DNA of 64,000 nt from Pirellulaceae bacterium (GTDB lineage: Bacteria > Planctomycetota > Planctomycetia > Pirellulales > Pirellulaceae), in contig JAGYIQ010000003.1 in the NCBI GenBank assembly GCA_018402565.1, positions 571,746 through 635,745 on the forward strand, given 5' to 3'. Under the pieces are notes generated by a model. That model did not search any database. It was not told the origin of the DNA and was given only the letters and a program-made list of their open reading frames with translations. The translations under genes were made by a program, and so were the position numbers. Positions 19,966 through 29,047 of the stretch are shown piece by piece (within the stretch, counting starts at the first letter, position 1; every line of letters begins with the position of its first letter).

Positions 19966-20838
19966 GCGTAGAACTCGGGCCTGATCAAATGGCTCATGCG
20001 GCCACTGTTGGTCCTTGATGTGATTCTGCACGTCCTGGTAGTACTGGTCGAATTCGGCCAGTCGGTGGTTGGTGCCGTAGTTGGCGTTGTAGTCGGCCAG
20101 GATCGCTTGCAGGGCCGCTTTCTTGCCCTCGGGGTCGACTTGGTTGTCGGCTTGTTCCTGGGGCAAGTCCTCCTGGATCTGCTTCACGTCTGGGTTGCCC
20201 TCGGCGGGGGGCGAGAACACGCAAGCGATCTGGAGCGGTTGGAAGTCCGGGTCGGTCGCTTGTTGCTCGGCTTGGAGCGATTGGAACAGTCCGTAGTACT
20301 CGATGGCGTCATTGATCGAGGCGGTTGCCAGGATCGCGTTGAATCGTCGGCCACCGGTGGCTGAATCGTGCTTGGACAGGATCGCCTCGATGACGGCCTT
20401 TTTCGGGATGTTAGCGGAACGGCGCGAGCCGTCCGGTGTCTCGTTAGAATTAGCCGCATTCTCGCTCGAGGCGTTGTCACCTGAATCACCGGCGGGCTTG
20501 CGCCCGTCCGCTTTCATGCTGCCGGCGGGCTTGACGATCTCGTCCAGCAGCCGCGCGAACTCGGAGTCGGTGAGGTGGACTTGGTTCAGGGCTTCAAACT
20601 TCTGGCGGAAGTTCTGCTCCAGGGCTGCTCGGTCGCGGATGTCGGGGCGTATGGTGTACTTAAGTGCCTCGAGTTTCCGCTGGAACCCGGATTCAATGTC
20701 CTGCTCCCGCACCGTGGTCGGCAGCGAGTCGACAGGCTTTTCGTAGGGGCGGCTGTCCCGTCTCCGAGGTCCGATAGGACCCATGGTCCCATGGAGCCCA
20801 CCCCGCGGGTAGCGTTCCGCCCGCGGGACATTGAACAA
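19966..20838 (-). pseudogene. hsdR: Type I restriction endonuclease subunit HsdR, remnant
   Basis: Two separate HsdR regions are joined. The first is the N-terminal start (RDRAALEQNFRQKFEALNQVHLTDSEFARLLDEIV). After a Ser/Asn-rich low-complexity bridge comes a late segment (GGRRFNAILATASINDAIEYYGLF...IACVFSPPAEGNPDVKQIQEDLPQ...ILADYNANYGTNHRLAEFDQYYQDVQ). The PD-(D/E)xK nuclease core and the helicase motor that belong between them are absent. The C-terminal part is cut off where the five-gene locus ends. It is therefore a non-functional remnant. With hsdM at 8.7-9.6 kb on the same strand it marks a dismantled type I system split by about 10 kb. Confidence 0.85.
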
Positions 20839-21122
20839 TCTTTCAATAAAAGTACAAACAAACCTTGGCGCGTTTTTGTGGCAAAGTTGGGCTGGGAGGG
20901 CCGGTTCGCCTTGCGAAAATGGGGCTTTTCGCTAGGATTGTGGGGTTTCCTCAGGTCGGTTCAACCGCTGGTCGCCCGAGGATCGATACACCCCAGGTCT
21001 GGCATGCCCCATTCCTACTGTCATGTTTGCGCGGCTCGGTTCGTATCGGCCCAGCGCGGTGCAAATGTGCTACCCGTAATGACGTCGGATCAGCCAGCGA
21101 CCGACAGAAAGCAGTTTATTGA
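20839..21122. other. Intergenic region upstream of rpsA
   Basis: About 280 bp with no supported gene. It should hold the rpsA promoter and leader, but no clear -35/-10 pair stands out. The hsdR remnant's 5' end lies on its left. Confidence 0.4.
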
Positions 21123-22904
21123 ATGGTTAATCGAGTTTTGATTCGGGATCTGGAAGACGATTCCCTCACCCAACAGTTAGCAGATTTGTTCCAGGACGAT
21201 TCGATCCTGGACAACGTGATCGTCGGCCAAGAAGAAGACGTGGACGCCGACTTTCAGTTGAACAAGATTGTCGAAGGCACGATCGTCAAGGTCGACGATG
21301 AAGTGGTCTTGGTCGATATCGGTTTCAAGAGCGAAGGCAACATTTTCCGCCACGAGTGGGATGACCACGAGCCGCAGCCGGAAGTGGGTCAGAAGATCCA
21401 GGTGCTGATCGAGGACCTGGAAGATGAACTGGGCAGCACCGACGATCCGCAAGGGCTGATCAGCATCAGCAAGCGGAAAGCCGACCACATCATTCACTGG
21501 CGGCGCGTCATTCAAGAGGTCGAAGAGGGCAAGATCGTCACTGGTACCGCCATCCGCAAGATCAAGGGTGGTCTGTTGGTCGACATCGGCGTGCACGTGT
21601 TCTTGCCGGCCAGCCAGGTGGACATCCGTCGCCCGAACGACATCGCCGACTACATCGGTCGCGTGGTGCAGTGCGAGGTGTTGAAGATCGACGAACAGCG
21701 CCGCAACATCGTGGTCAGCCGTCGCTCGTTGATCGAAAAAGAGCGTCAGTTCGCGCAGCAAAAGCTGCTCAAGGAATTGGAAGTCGGTCAAATCCGCAAG
21801 GGTATCGTCAAGAACATCGCCGACTTCGGCGCGTTCGTCGATCTGGGTGGGATCGATGGTCTGTTGCACATCACCGACATGAGCCACACGCGCATCCAAC
21901 GCCCCTCCGAGATGGTCTCGATCGATCAAGAAGTCGAAGTTCAGGTTCTGAACATCGACCGCGAACGAGTCAAGATCGCCTTGGGTATGAAGCAGATGTT
22001 GCCCAATCCGTGGGACAACGTCGAGACCAAGTACCCGGTGAGCTCGATCCAGAAGGGCGAAGTCGTCAACGTCATGAGCTACGGTGCCTTCGTCAAGTTG
22101 GAACCGGGCATCGAAGGCTTGGTGCACATCAGCGAGATGTCGTGGGTCAAGCGAGTCAATCATCCCAACGAATTGGTGCAGATCGGCGATATGATCGACG
22201 TCTGCGTCTTGGGCATCGATCGCAAGGGCGAACAGATGTCGTTGGGCATGAAGCAAACGCTGGCCAACCCGTGGGACAACGTGGAAGAGCGTTACCCGTT
22301 GGAGATGTTGGTCAAGGGTCGCGTTCGCAACCTGACCAACTACGGTGCCTTCATCGAGTTGGAAGAGGGGATCGACGGCTTGCTGCACGTGTCCGACATG
22401 TCGTGGACCCGCAAGATCAGCCATCCCAACGAGATGTTGGAGAAGGGCCAGGAAGTCGAGTGCCGCATTTTGGCGGTCGACACCAACCGCCGCCGCATCG
22501 CGCTGGGTCTGAAGCAGATGGGCACCGACCCGTGGGAGACGGACATTCCGTCCAACTACCAACCTGGCCAGAAGGTCAAGGGCAAGGTCACCAAGATCAC
22601 CAACTTCGGTGTCTTTGTGGGCTTGGAAGACGGTCTGGAAGGTTTGCTGCATATCTCGGAATTGTCCGATGACAAGGTCGAGAACCCCGAGCAAGTGGTC
22701 AAGGTAGGCGAGGAGATCGAAGTCAAGATCCTCCGCGTCGACACCGACGAACGCAAGATCGGGCTGTCCCGCCGCCGTTTGGATTGGTCCAGCGAGCAAG
22801 AGGCCGAAGTGCAAGCGGAAGAAAAGACCGCCAAGCGCTCCGACGTCGAACTCAAGGGCGGTCTGGGCAGCAGCGGACCGCTGTTCGGCACCAGCAACGA
22901 GTAA
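21123..22904 (+). CDS. rpsA: 30S ribosomal protein S1
   Basis: mRNA-binding ribosomal protein needed for initiation on many messages. It has 593 residues with six S1 (OB-fold) repeats at about 50-120, 137-205, 222-291, 308-377, 395-464 and 482-551. Repeats 3-6 show the strong 'G.V.....FGAFV.L..GI.GLLH.SDMS' pattern with 'RI.LG.KQ' ends. An acidic N-terminal extension (~45 residues) and an Lys/Glu tail flank them. Six-domain S1 of this size is normal for planctomycetes and proteobacteria. Monocistronic, closed by a strong terminator. Confidence 0.95.
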   Translation: MVNRVLIRDLEDDSLTQQLADLFQDDSILDNVIVGQEEDVDADFQLNKIVEGTIVKVDDEVVLVDIGFKSEGNIFRHEWDDHEPQPEVGQKIQVLIEDLEDELGSTDDPQGLISISKRKADHIIHWRRVIQEVEEGKIVTGTAIRKIKGGLLVDIGVHVFLPASQVDIRRPNDIADYIGRVVQCEVLKIDEQRRNIVVSRRSLIEKERQFAQQKLLKELEVGQIRKGIVKNIADFGAFVDLGGIDGLLHITDMSHTRIQRPSEMVSIDQEVEVQVLNIDRERVKIALGMKQMLPNPWDNVETKYPVSSIQKGEVVNVMSYGAFVKLEPGIEGLVHISEMSWVKRVNHPNELVQIGDMIDVCVLGIDRKGEQMSLGMKQTLANPWDNVEERYPLEMLVKGRVRNLTNYGAFIELEEGIDGLLHVSDMSWTRKISHPNEMLEKGQEVECRILAVDTNRRRIALGLKQMGTDPWETDIPSNYQPGQKVKGKVTKITNFGVFVGLEDGLEGLLHISELSDDKVENPEQVVKVGEEIEVKILRVDTDERKIGLSRRRLDWSSEQEAEVQAEEKTAKRSDVELKGGLGSSGPLFGTSNE

Positions 22905-23005
22905 CGGCGCTGCTCTGGTAGACACGGTGCTCTGGTCGACACGGTGCGACCGGCTGAGCCCAGCGCTCAGGTCGCCGGGAGCAACCACCGAAAAGCCACA
23001 CGAGA

Positions 23006-23038
23006 GGAACGCGGCATCCACGCCGCGTTCCTTTTTTT
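23006..23038 (+). terminator. Rho-independent terminator of rpsA
   Basis: Perfect 10-bp GC-rich stem (GGAACGCGGC / GCCGCGTTCC) with a six-base loop, followed by seven T at 23032-23038, about 100 nt after the rpsA stop. Classic intrinsic terminator for the plus strand. Confidence 0.9.
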
Positions 23039-23207
23039 GTTACGAGTAAGCTTACACTGGTCACCGAGGAAAATTCGATCTTGATTCGGGTTAATAGTGT
23101 AGGGTTAGGGCTCGTCGCTGCACACAATGCCAACAACCGAACTGATTAGTGCCTTCAGCTCATTGCGCAATCACTGGGAAGCCTTGTGTGATTACGGCTC
23201 GGACGAC

Positions 23208-25079
23208 CTATTCTGTCAACAGCCAGAGGAACTCGTAATTGCCATTGTTCATGCGAAAAAGTCTAAACTGATTTCCAAACCGTATGCGCAACAGATCGTG
23301 GAAACGATGTTGCACATAGGCCATGCGATCGCGGCGGGAAGCAATGGTGAACTCAAAGTCATCGCCGAACGCGACCTGCTGGAACAGACGTGTGGTTTCT
23401 TCATCGCGAGGATAGGGATACTTCTCCCCTAAGCGGCGAATTAATTCTCCTCGAGCCAAAAACCGGTTGTATTGAGACGAGAATTTCGTCAGCATGCTCG
23501 GTCGAAAAGCGCGTGCTTCTTCCCGCATGTCTGTGGGAAAAAGTTCCATCAAATCAACAACCGGCTCGTTCTGCTCATTAAGGAACCGAAGCTGTTCCAA
23601 AACCACCTCTCTCGGCCCCTCAATGAACCAGCCATCCGCAATCGCAAAAATGGGATAATTCTTGGGTAGCTCTTGCGGGTTGGGGTAGTCCCACACGATG
23701 GCATCTTCAAACTGAGATTTTTCCAGACCGGTTGTTAGGTTGGAACGACGTTTGTTCTCTTGCGCGACTCGACCAGCGACAGCGTTTAGCATCGCCTGCT
23801 CGTCTTGGATGCGTGAAAAAGACAACGTCTGTGGTGCCGGTCGATCTGTCTGCAGACGCACCTGATACCGAGCATTATCGCTGTTTTTCAGGCTTTTCAT
23901 CATAGCAGCGTCATTTGAACCATACATGTTTTTTATGGCTGTTTCGTAAGAATTCAGCCCGTAAGCTTGGGAGTAGTACTTTTGTTGTAACTCCATATAG
24001 CGACCTTTGTTCGCTCCGAAACCAACGGCGTGTATCCTGTCGGGCCGCCCAAAAATCGGAGGTAATTCGCTGAGCGGCTCAAAGCAAGCCCATTCACCAC
24101 CGATTCCCTCAGCGGTAGACGTAGTCGTCATTAGTCCCCGCAGGATGAGTGAAGGTTTTGGAAGAAATCGCAATTTGACCACTGCCGCGAGCACAGGCAG
24201 TTGCGAAACTTGCATGGCATCCCACTGTGCATCTTCCAAATCAGAAAAATACGGTCTAAAGCTCGCGGGTTCTGCATAAACGCGAATATCGGAATGATCT
24301 GCCGCAGACCGATGGCAAAACAGCTGAAACGTCTTATAACGCCGTGAATTCAATAACTTGCGGCCGTTCGATTGACTTGAATCAAGCACTTGTGACTCGA
24401 TTATATCGCAATTCGTAACTAGAACGAAATGTTTTGCGTCAATCGTTATTGTTTTCGCCTGCCAGGTTTTAGCTACGCTGTCCAAACTTCGAAGCGTCGC
24501 AGCGTATTGCTTCACACCCTCCTCGGCTGTTGGAGAGGAACTTTCGGTGTTACTGCCAGCCTTTTCTTCCGGGGCTGCAACCAAGTTGCGAATAGGCACC
24601 GCCGTCTCGGCAATGCTAGCGGAAATGGACTCGGCCATCTCGATGTTCGGAAGTTGTAACAAAAGACTCATGTTTGGCATCGAGTTTTCGAAGTCGTGTA
24701 AAACAAAATAGCAGCGTTCTACGTCATCCAAGAGAACACCGGTTCTACGGAATCGATCCGCTATCTCAATCGCGACAGAAGTCGGTGCCAGAGGGAAGGG
24801 ATCGGCAGCCAACAATTGCCAAGCGGTTTCCAGGTCCGTCGCGAATTCAGCTTCCAACTGACGCTTGATGGCGGCAAAATTTCCAATCTCTACCACGGCA
24901 GCTGTCTTATCCGGCAGTTTTCCAACAAAAGTGGCATCTTGCCCAAACAATGCTGTGCCCTCGTGGTGGATCAAGGCGCTGATCAAGATCGTGGCACATA
25001 CAGCGCCCAAAGTGAGTCGTGCGGGAACAGTAGTGCAGCGGTAGCTTTTGTAGATTGGTCTTCCAGTATTAGTTCTCAT
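23208..25079 (-). CDS. Large secreted protein of unknown function
   Basis: About 623 residues from ATG 25079, which overlaps the MauE-like stop by 11 nt. The N-terminus has a basic stretch then a hydrophobic signal (ARLTLGAVCATILISALIHH), and the mature part opens with LPDKTAAVVEIGNFAAIKRQ. Mixed alpha/beta composition with no catalytic motif and no further membrane helix. It is the last gene of a minus-strand operon with C39/rhodanese and MauE-like proteins. Its opening resembles the secreted protein at 11397-13283 (LPKETIFLFESDSIG), which may indicate a shared planctomycete family; I cannot name it. Confidence 0.65.
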   Translation of the reverse strand: MRTNTGRPIYKSYRCTTVPARLTLGAVCATILISALIHHEGTALFGQDATFVGKLPDKTAAVVEIGNFAAIKRQLEAEFATDLETAWQLLAADPFPLAPTSVAIEIADRFRRTGVLLDDVERCYFVLHDFENSMPNMSLLLQLPNIEMAESISASIAETAVPIRNLVAAPEEKAGSNTESSSPTAEEGVKQYAATLRSLDSVAKTWQAKTITIDAKHFVLVTNCDIIESQVLDSSQSNGRKLLNSRRYKTFQLFCHRSAADHSDIRVYAEPASFRPYFSDLEDAQWDAMQVSQLPVLAAVVKLRFLPKPSLILRGLMTTTSTAEGIGGEWACFEPLSELPPIFGRPDRIHAVGFGANKGRYMELQQKYYSQAYGLNSYETAIKNMYGSNDAAMMKSLKNSDNARYQVRLQTDRPAPQTLSFSRIQDEQAMLNAVAGRVAQENKRRSNLTTGLEKSQFEDAIVWDYPNPQELPKNYPIFAIADGWFIEGPREVVLEQLRFLNEQNEPVVDLMELFPTDMREEARAFRPSMLTKFSSQYNRFLARGELIRRLGEKYPYPRDEETTRLFQQVAFGDDFEFTIASRRDRMAYVQHRFHDLLRIRFGNQFRLFRMNNGNYEFLWLLTE

Positions 25080-25536
25080 GATTCTTCTTTCGCGGTTGAT
25101 AGGCGGTTGTTCGCAGTCCGGCTGATAAAGCCAGTAGTCCAACACATAACAGCACAGCCACATTGAAATAGCTTGTAGGATGAGAGATCCAAACGAAACA
25201 ACCGCAGTCGATGGACTTCGATTGCAGGAACAACTGAGCGGCTTGGGCGGTGGCAAACAGCAAGTAGAGTCCGGCAGCGACCACACAAGCGCTGCTCCAA
25301 AACAGCCCGAAAACCAGCGATACACCTACGACGGCCGTTATGGAAGAAAGTCCGCTGGCGACCCAAGGGACCAGATCAATAGGCAGCAGGTTGTATCGAT
25401 AGACACTTTCGAGGAACAGATGCAGATTCGCGATATGCCCGATACCACTGAACAATAGAGGTCCACCGATGACTAGGCTTAAGACTAGCCGCAGGACAAT
25501 CTCGTGAGATTCAAGGGGCGGATCGTTAGTTTTCAT
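25069..25536 (-). CDS. MauE/DoxX-like redox membrane protein
   Basis: 155 residues with four membrane helices and a CGC pair (C111, C113) in a SIDCGCF loop, the hallmark of MauE-type proteins. MauE is needed for disulfide formation in methylamine dehydrogenase; relatives act with thioredoxin-like partners in extracytoplasmic thiol oxidation. The start ATG at 25536 overlaps the preceding stop as ATGA. Sitting between a C39-like/rhodanese protein and a secreted protein, and downstream of a six-Cys secreted protein, it may supply oxidising equivalents for folding. That role is inferred. Confidence 0.75.
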   Translation of the reverse strand: MKTNDPPLESHEIVLRLVLSLVIGGPLLFSGIGHIANLHLFLESVYRYNLLPIDLVPWVASGLSSITAVVGVSLVFGLFWSSACVVAAGLYLLFATAQAAQLFLQSKSIDCGCFVWISHPTSYFNVAVLLCVGLLALSAGLRTTAYQPRKKNHEN

Positions 25537-26621
25537 TGCTGCCTGCCGCTCCAATCACGCCAACCTCCTCGATAAATTTTAACGGCAGGAAAGCCGCGTC
25601 GAGACAGACGCGTACCAACGGAGTCACCCCATGAGCACGCCTCGCTTTGGCAGTAGACCAAAACGGGCTTATTCATGTCCAGTCGCCGGGTCGCGTTTCT
25701 GGCTTCGACGGAAGACGCATCGACCGGCCAATTGATCGCCCCGGGTAAGTGGCCATTTGCAAAATCCGCTGGCAAACGAGCATCAACGATGTTAACGGCA
25801 TTCAACGATCTAAGCTGTTCAACCTCATCAAAACCAACACTATCAAGCTCCAAGGGCGTTTGATAGCGTTCAGAAAAGTTCCCGATGGTGATTGGGTCGT
25901 TCAGGTACCCCGACCACGGAAACGCTTGTTGCACGGCGGATAACAACAGGGCAACGGAAAATAGCACCAAAAACCCACCAAGTAAGTTTCTATCATCGAT
26001 TCGCCTTTTCACGCCGAGCAAAAGCACCAAGACGAACGCGATCCAAACTGTAAGCTCCACTTTGTCAACCCAGTTCCGTGAGAACGCTGGTATCGCATCT
26101 GTCGGCATTACCACGATCCCAACACCGCTAGTCTGTGACAGCAAATCGCCGAAGGCGATGGCCTGCGGTTCATGCGGAGGATCGAAAATTAACGGTTGCC
26201 CCTCCCGCATTCCCAGATAAGTGACCCAATGATTAGTCCTTTCGACTCGGCGCGATCCGTCCAAATGTATAAGTATTGGATATTGAGAAAAATAGAGGGT
26301 GCTTCCATTGAGCTGGTGGGTCACGGCGACTTGGGCATCAGCTGCCTCGACTAATCGGACTAAATCCATGACCGAGCTCCCGGCCGGCGAACTGATGTAC
26401 TCTGATCGCAGATAATCCGCGGGCTCCGACTTTACCCCAATGGCATTCAAGGCCGCGGCAGCGGCGTACAGGCCACAATGATTGCCGCTAGCCCAGCTCC
26501 GGACGTAGGCTTTGTGAAACGACGATACGTTGAACTCATGGCCCAGCTCCTGGTCGTTGCCTATACTCGATTGGCAGAACAGCAGGCAAGCAAATAGGGT
26601 GGCAATAACTTGAATAGACAC
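25533..26621 (-). CDS. C39-like cysteine peptidase domain fused to rhodanese, membrane protein
   Basis: 362 residues from GTG 26621, supported by GGGGA 6-7 nt upstream; an ATG at 26672 would overlap the upstream gene and hide the signal peptide. A signal (SIQVIATLFACLLFC) is followed by a papain-like C39-type domain with Cys49 (GNHCGLYAA), His131 (TNHWVTYLG) and Asp147 (IFDPP) in catalytic order. Two membrane helices follow (about 190-230). The C-terminal rhodanese domain has NIVDAR and the active-site segment VLVYCQSEACSWG (Cys324). The pairing suggests proteolysis or acyl transfer coupled to sulfur/thiol chemistry at the membrane. Substrate unknown; the small Cys-rich protein encoded at the operon head is a candidate. 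Confidence 0.7.
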   Translation of the reverse strand: MSIQVIATLFACLLFCQSSIGNDQELGHEFNVSSFHKAYVRSWASGNHCGLYAAAAALNAIGVKSEPADYLRSEYISSPAGSSVMDLVRLVEAADAQVAVTHQLNGSTLYFSQYPILIHLDGSRRVERTNHWVTYLGMREGQPLIFDPPHEPQAIAFGDLLSQTSGVGIVVMPTDAIPAFSRNWVDKVELTVWIAFVLVLLLGVKRRIDDRNLLGGFLVLFSVALLLSAVQQAFPWSGYLNDPITIGNFSERYQTPLELDSVGFDEVEQLRSLNAVNIVDARLPADFANGHLPGAINWPVDASSVEARNATRRLDMNKPVLVYCQSEACSWGDSVGTRLSRRGFPAVKIYRGGWRDWSGRQQ

Positions 26622-26623
26622 GA

Positions 26624-27829
26624 TTAATCCCCTTTCTGCCGTCGACAATTTCGCATTCTGACAATCATCCAACTAAGTGCCAGAGCAATAAAAATCACCA
26701 TGACCGCCATGGTGGCAATCGATAAAGTCGAAATTGTTTTTGCCGGGTTCCCCTCGAACTCAATCTTTCGTACCGCCGACTCAGCTGCGTCATCGACTAT
26801 TAAGAATACGTTCTCCCGTAGAAACTCGAAACGTCGATGGTCTGTTGGAGAAGTCTCCACCGGGTTACCGTCGGGAACGACCAATTCCGGGAGCGACCAG
26901 GCAATACGAGGGTAGGAGATCTGTCGTTTCTCGATATAGTCAAAGCGGCATTGGGCGCGGAAGGTCTCCTCTGCTCCGTTTTTTCTGCGAATCAAAGAGG
27001 TTCTGTCAATGCTAAGGAGCTTAGTCGGAATGGACTCGAGGTCGTAAACCGGATTCGTCCACTCAGTACACTCCCATACGATCAAACGTGGATTGGCAAG
27101 AGGATCTCGTGCGGCCCCCATGTGCTGAAAGGCAGTGATCCGATCACCCTCTGCGATCGTGCGAGAAAACGTTTGTAAAAGAGATTTGTCTGTTCCGGAA
27201 AGCGTGATTTCAAACTGTCCGTATTGACCGATATTCCCTTGGCCAACTGTCGTACGCGTGTCAGGACCGTCGACCACACGCCAGTCTAATTGTTGTTGAA
27301 TCGCGGAAATACTGGCAACCTCCGGAATTAACCGGCCAAAAAGCGGCGTTGAGCCGCGATAGTCAAACGTCGTAGCTTCGCCAAACAATCGTATCCATGC
27401 GGATTGGTTTGTCGCGCGGCCATTATCAAACGTGAAGGTCTGTTGGATGAGCAAGCTATTGTCCGGCCCAGATCGGGCGACTTGCAGAAACACCGGATGG
27501 TTGGCTGAAACATTTAACGCGTATCGGGCTAATTCAGCCTGATACATGCCTGATTTTCTGTCAGAAGTGATCCACTCGCTAACACGAGCGATCATGGCCC
27601 CCGTCGCATCAAATTCGGTGATGGTAACTTGTACGGTAGCGTCAACGAGCGCCTGATCAAAAATGGACAATGCCTGCATTACCTGGCCAGGCAGCGAATT
27701 GGAGGCATCATTTCCGAGCATCCGATCATCAGAGTCTTGCAAGTAGAGACAGGTCGATCCGAGATGAAGTTGCGTTACCGCACTTGAAGTAATCATCCAC
27801 CATAATGCCAAGAAGACAAAGCACGACAT
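26624..27829 (-). CDS. Exported protein with C-terminal membrane anchor, unknown
   Basis: 401 residues. It has an N-terminal signal (SCFVFLALWWMITSSAV), a long beta-rich exported body with few cysteines, and one C-terminal helix (ATMAVMVIFIALALSWMIV) followed by a short basic tail. This is type I topology. GGAG lies 7 nt before the ATG. No family recognised. The gene at 34585-35517 has the same layout and similar position next to a small Cys-rich gene and DUF1573 genes, so they may be functional equivalents. Three nt separate its stop from the next start. Confidence 0.65.
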   Translation of the reverse strand: MSCFVFLALWWMITSSAVTQLHLGSTCLYLQDSDDRMLGNDASNSLPGQVMQALSIFDQALVDATVQVTITEFDATGAMIARVSEWITSDRKSGMYQAELARYALNVSANHPVFLQVARSGPDNSLLIQQTFTFDNGRATNQSAWIRLFGEATTFDYRGSTPLFGRLIPEVASISAIQQQLDWRVVDGPDTRTTVGQGNIGQYGQFEITLSGTDKSLLQTFSRTIAEGDRITAFQHMGAARDPLANPRLIVWECTEWTNPVYDLESIPTKLLSIDRTSLIRRKNGAEETFRAQCRFDYIEKRQISYPRIAWSLPELVVPDGNPVETSPTDHRRFEFLRENVFLIVDDAAESAVRKIEFEGNPAKTISTLSIATMAVMVIFIALALSWMIVRMRNCRRQKGD

Positions 27830-27869
27830 ACGGCAACTCCGTCATGAAGCGGGAGGCGGCCAACAATAC

Positions 27870-27907
27870 GTCAGTCGTCAGCACCCAGATGGGTGCTGAC
27901 GACTGAC
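27870..27907 (-). promoter_or_regulatory. Perfect 17-bp hairpin after the small Cys-rich gene
   Basis: Arms 27870-27886 and 27891-27907 are perfectly complementary with a four-base loop (AGAT). On the transcribed (minus) strand it lies between the 121-aa gene and the rest of the operon and has no T-tract. It could be a partial terminator or an RNA-stability element that keeps the small gene's product in excess over the downstream membrane proteins. Confidence 0.6.
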
Positions 27908-27942
27908 CCCGGCAACAACGCCTGATTCTGTGTCATTTAAAC

Positions 27943-28308
27943 CTAAGGCATAACCGGCTGGTTATCGACGCATTCACCGTCCTCCTCGCTACCGACCTTG
28001 GTGAAAGATTGTCGAGGATCACACATGTGGTTTTGAATCTCGCAATGATCACGCATCTCGTACAAATGGATCCGCGGCCCGAATTCAAGGTCCGTAGCAA
28101 AAAGGCGCGCTTCTCCGGTGCAAGTTGAAGCACCAGTGCACGGTGTGTAACTAAACTGGAAGCCATCGCGGATATTACAGTCTTCAAGTCCACCCGTGAG
28201 CTTGGTCAGGCGATCGCGCGAAATCTCCACGCTGCCAACTGCAAACGGTACCGTGGCCGCGACCATCAAACCCAGAACTTGGTGGGTGAAGTAGCATTTT
28301 CGAAACAC
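27943..28308 (-). CDS. Small secreted six-cysteine protein
   Basis: 121 residues with a signal peptide (HQVLGLMVAATVPFAVGS). The mature part holds six Cys (44, 57, 63, 88, 96, 112), the number for three disulfides, in an acidic Gly/Asp/Glu-rich chain. No known family. It heads a minus-strand operon that also carries a MauE-like thiol-redox protein and a C39-like peptidase, which makes it a plausible substrate. A second small secreted protein with six mature Cys lies at 32826-33080. Start ATG has AGGAGA about 7 nt upstream. Confidence 0.65.
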   Translation of the reverse strand: MFRKCYFTHQVLGLMVAATVPFAVGSVEISRDRLTKLTGGLEDCNIRDGFQFSYTPCTGASTCTGEARLFATDLEFGPRIHLYEMRDHCEIQNHMCDPRQSFTKVGSEEDGECVDNQPVMP

Positions 28309-29047
28309 AGGAATCTCCTTTTCGTAGATAAAGCGACTACCTAAACCAAACCTTCAAACGGCTTAAGTAAACCGCCGGTAACACTTGTTCGCACACGTCT
28401 TGAATGCCCCTAAGACTGGACGCTTCTTCTTTCTTCAACTCAGAACACTAGAGTCTAAGAAATCAAAAGCAAACTCCAATTCACAAATAAAGACTGGGGA
28501 TCAGCGTGATTCTAAAGCTGATCAACTCGGCTGTAAACTTCCGGTGGCGCTCTGCAATTTGGCAAGCCCAACTCGCAACCAAGCCCACTGCAAACGCGTG
28601 AATTCGATTTCGGATTAGCGGGTCTGGGAAGGCGAGAGAAAGGCTCGCTGCCACTAAGCCCCGTCTTCCAGGCCCCGTCTTCCAGGCCCCATCTTCCAGG
28701 CCCGAACGACACCGAGTGTACGCCATCAAGAGTCACTGCATCTACCTCCAAGTACTGAAGAGGGCGTTTATGCCTTCCGTCCGCACTACCGACGTTCCAA
28801 ATTATATCGATGCGTCACCGCTTGTGCAAGAAGAAAATGGATCATCCGCCAAATATTGGCGTGATATTCAGCTCATATCATACATAACGTTGGAAACTGC
28901 CCCAAACACCAACTTGAGACACTCCACGAACCCGCAGCCACCCACCCATTCAGCTGAGGAAGCAAAAGTTTGGAGGCCGAATAAGAGTTTTGGGTGACAA
29001 TTGGTATTTCTGCGTGGAGGTGGCGTCGAACACAGCGAGGCAACTCT
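28309..29047. other. Intergenic region with a 14-bp tandem repeat
   Basis: About 740 bp with no convincing gene. A 14-bp unit (GCCCCGTCTTCCAG) is repeated three times at about 28658-28701. The promoter of the six-Cys gene operon should lie near 28310-28400 on the minus strand, but I cannot single out a box pair. Confidence 0.4.

Noticed and set aside
21177..23021. Long minus-strand frame opposite rpsA
   Set aside because: Shadow of a GC-rich, strongly biased gene; rpsA motifs are unambiguous.
23127..23432. Plus-strand 101-aa frame downstream of rpsA
   Set aside because: Mostly antisense to the end of the 623-aa secreted protein; no SD or family.
28716..28997. Plus-strand 93-aa frame in the 28.3-29.0 kb gap
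   Set aside because: No SD, no recognisable domain and begins in a tandem-repeat region; evidence too weak.
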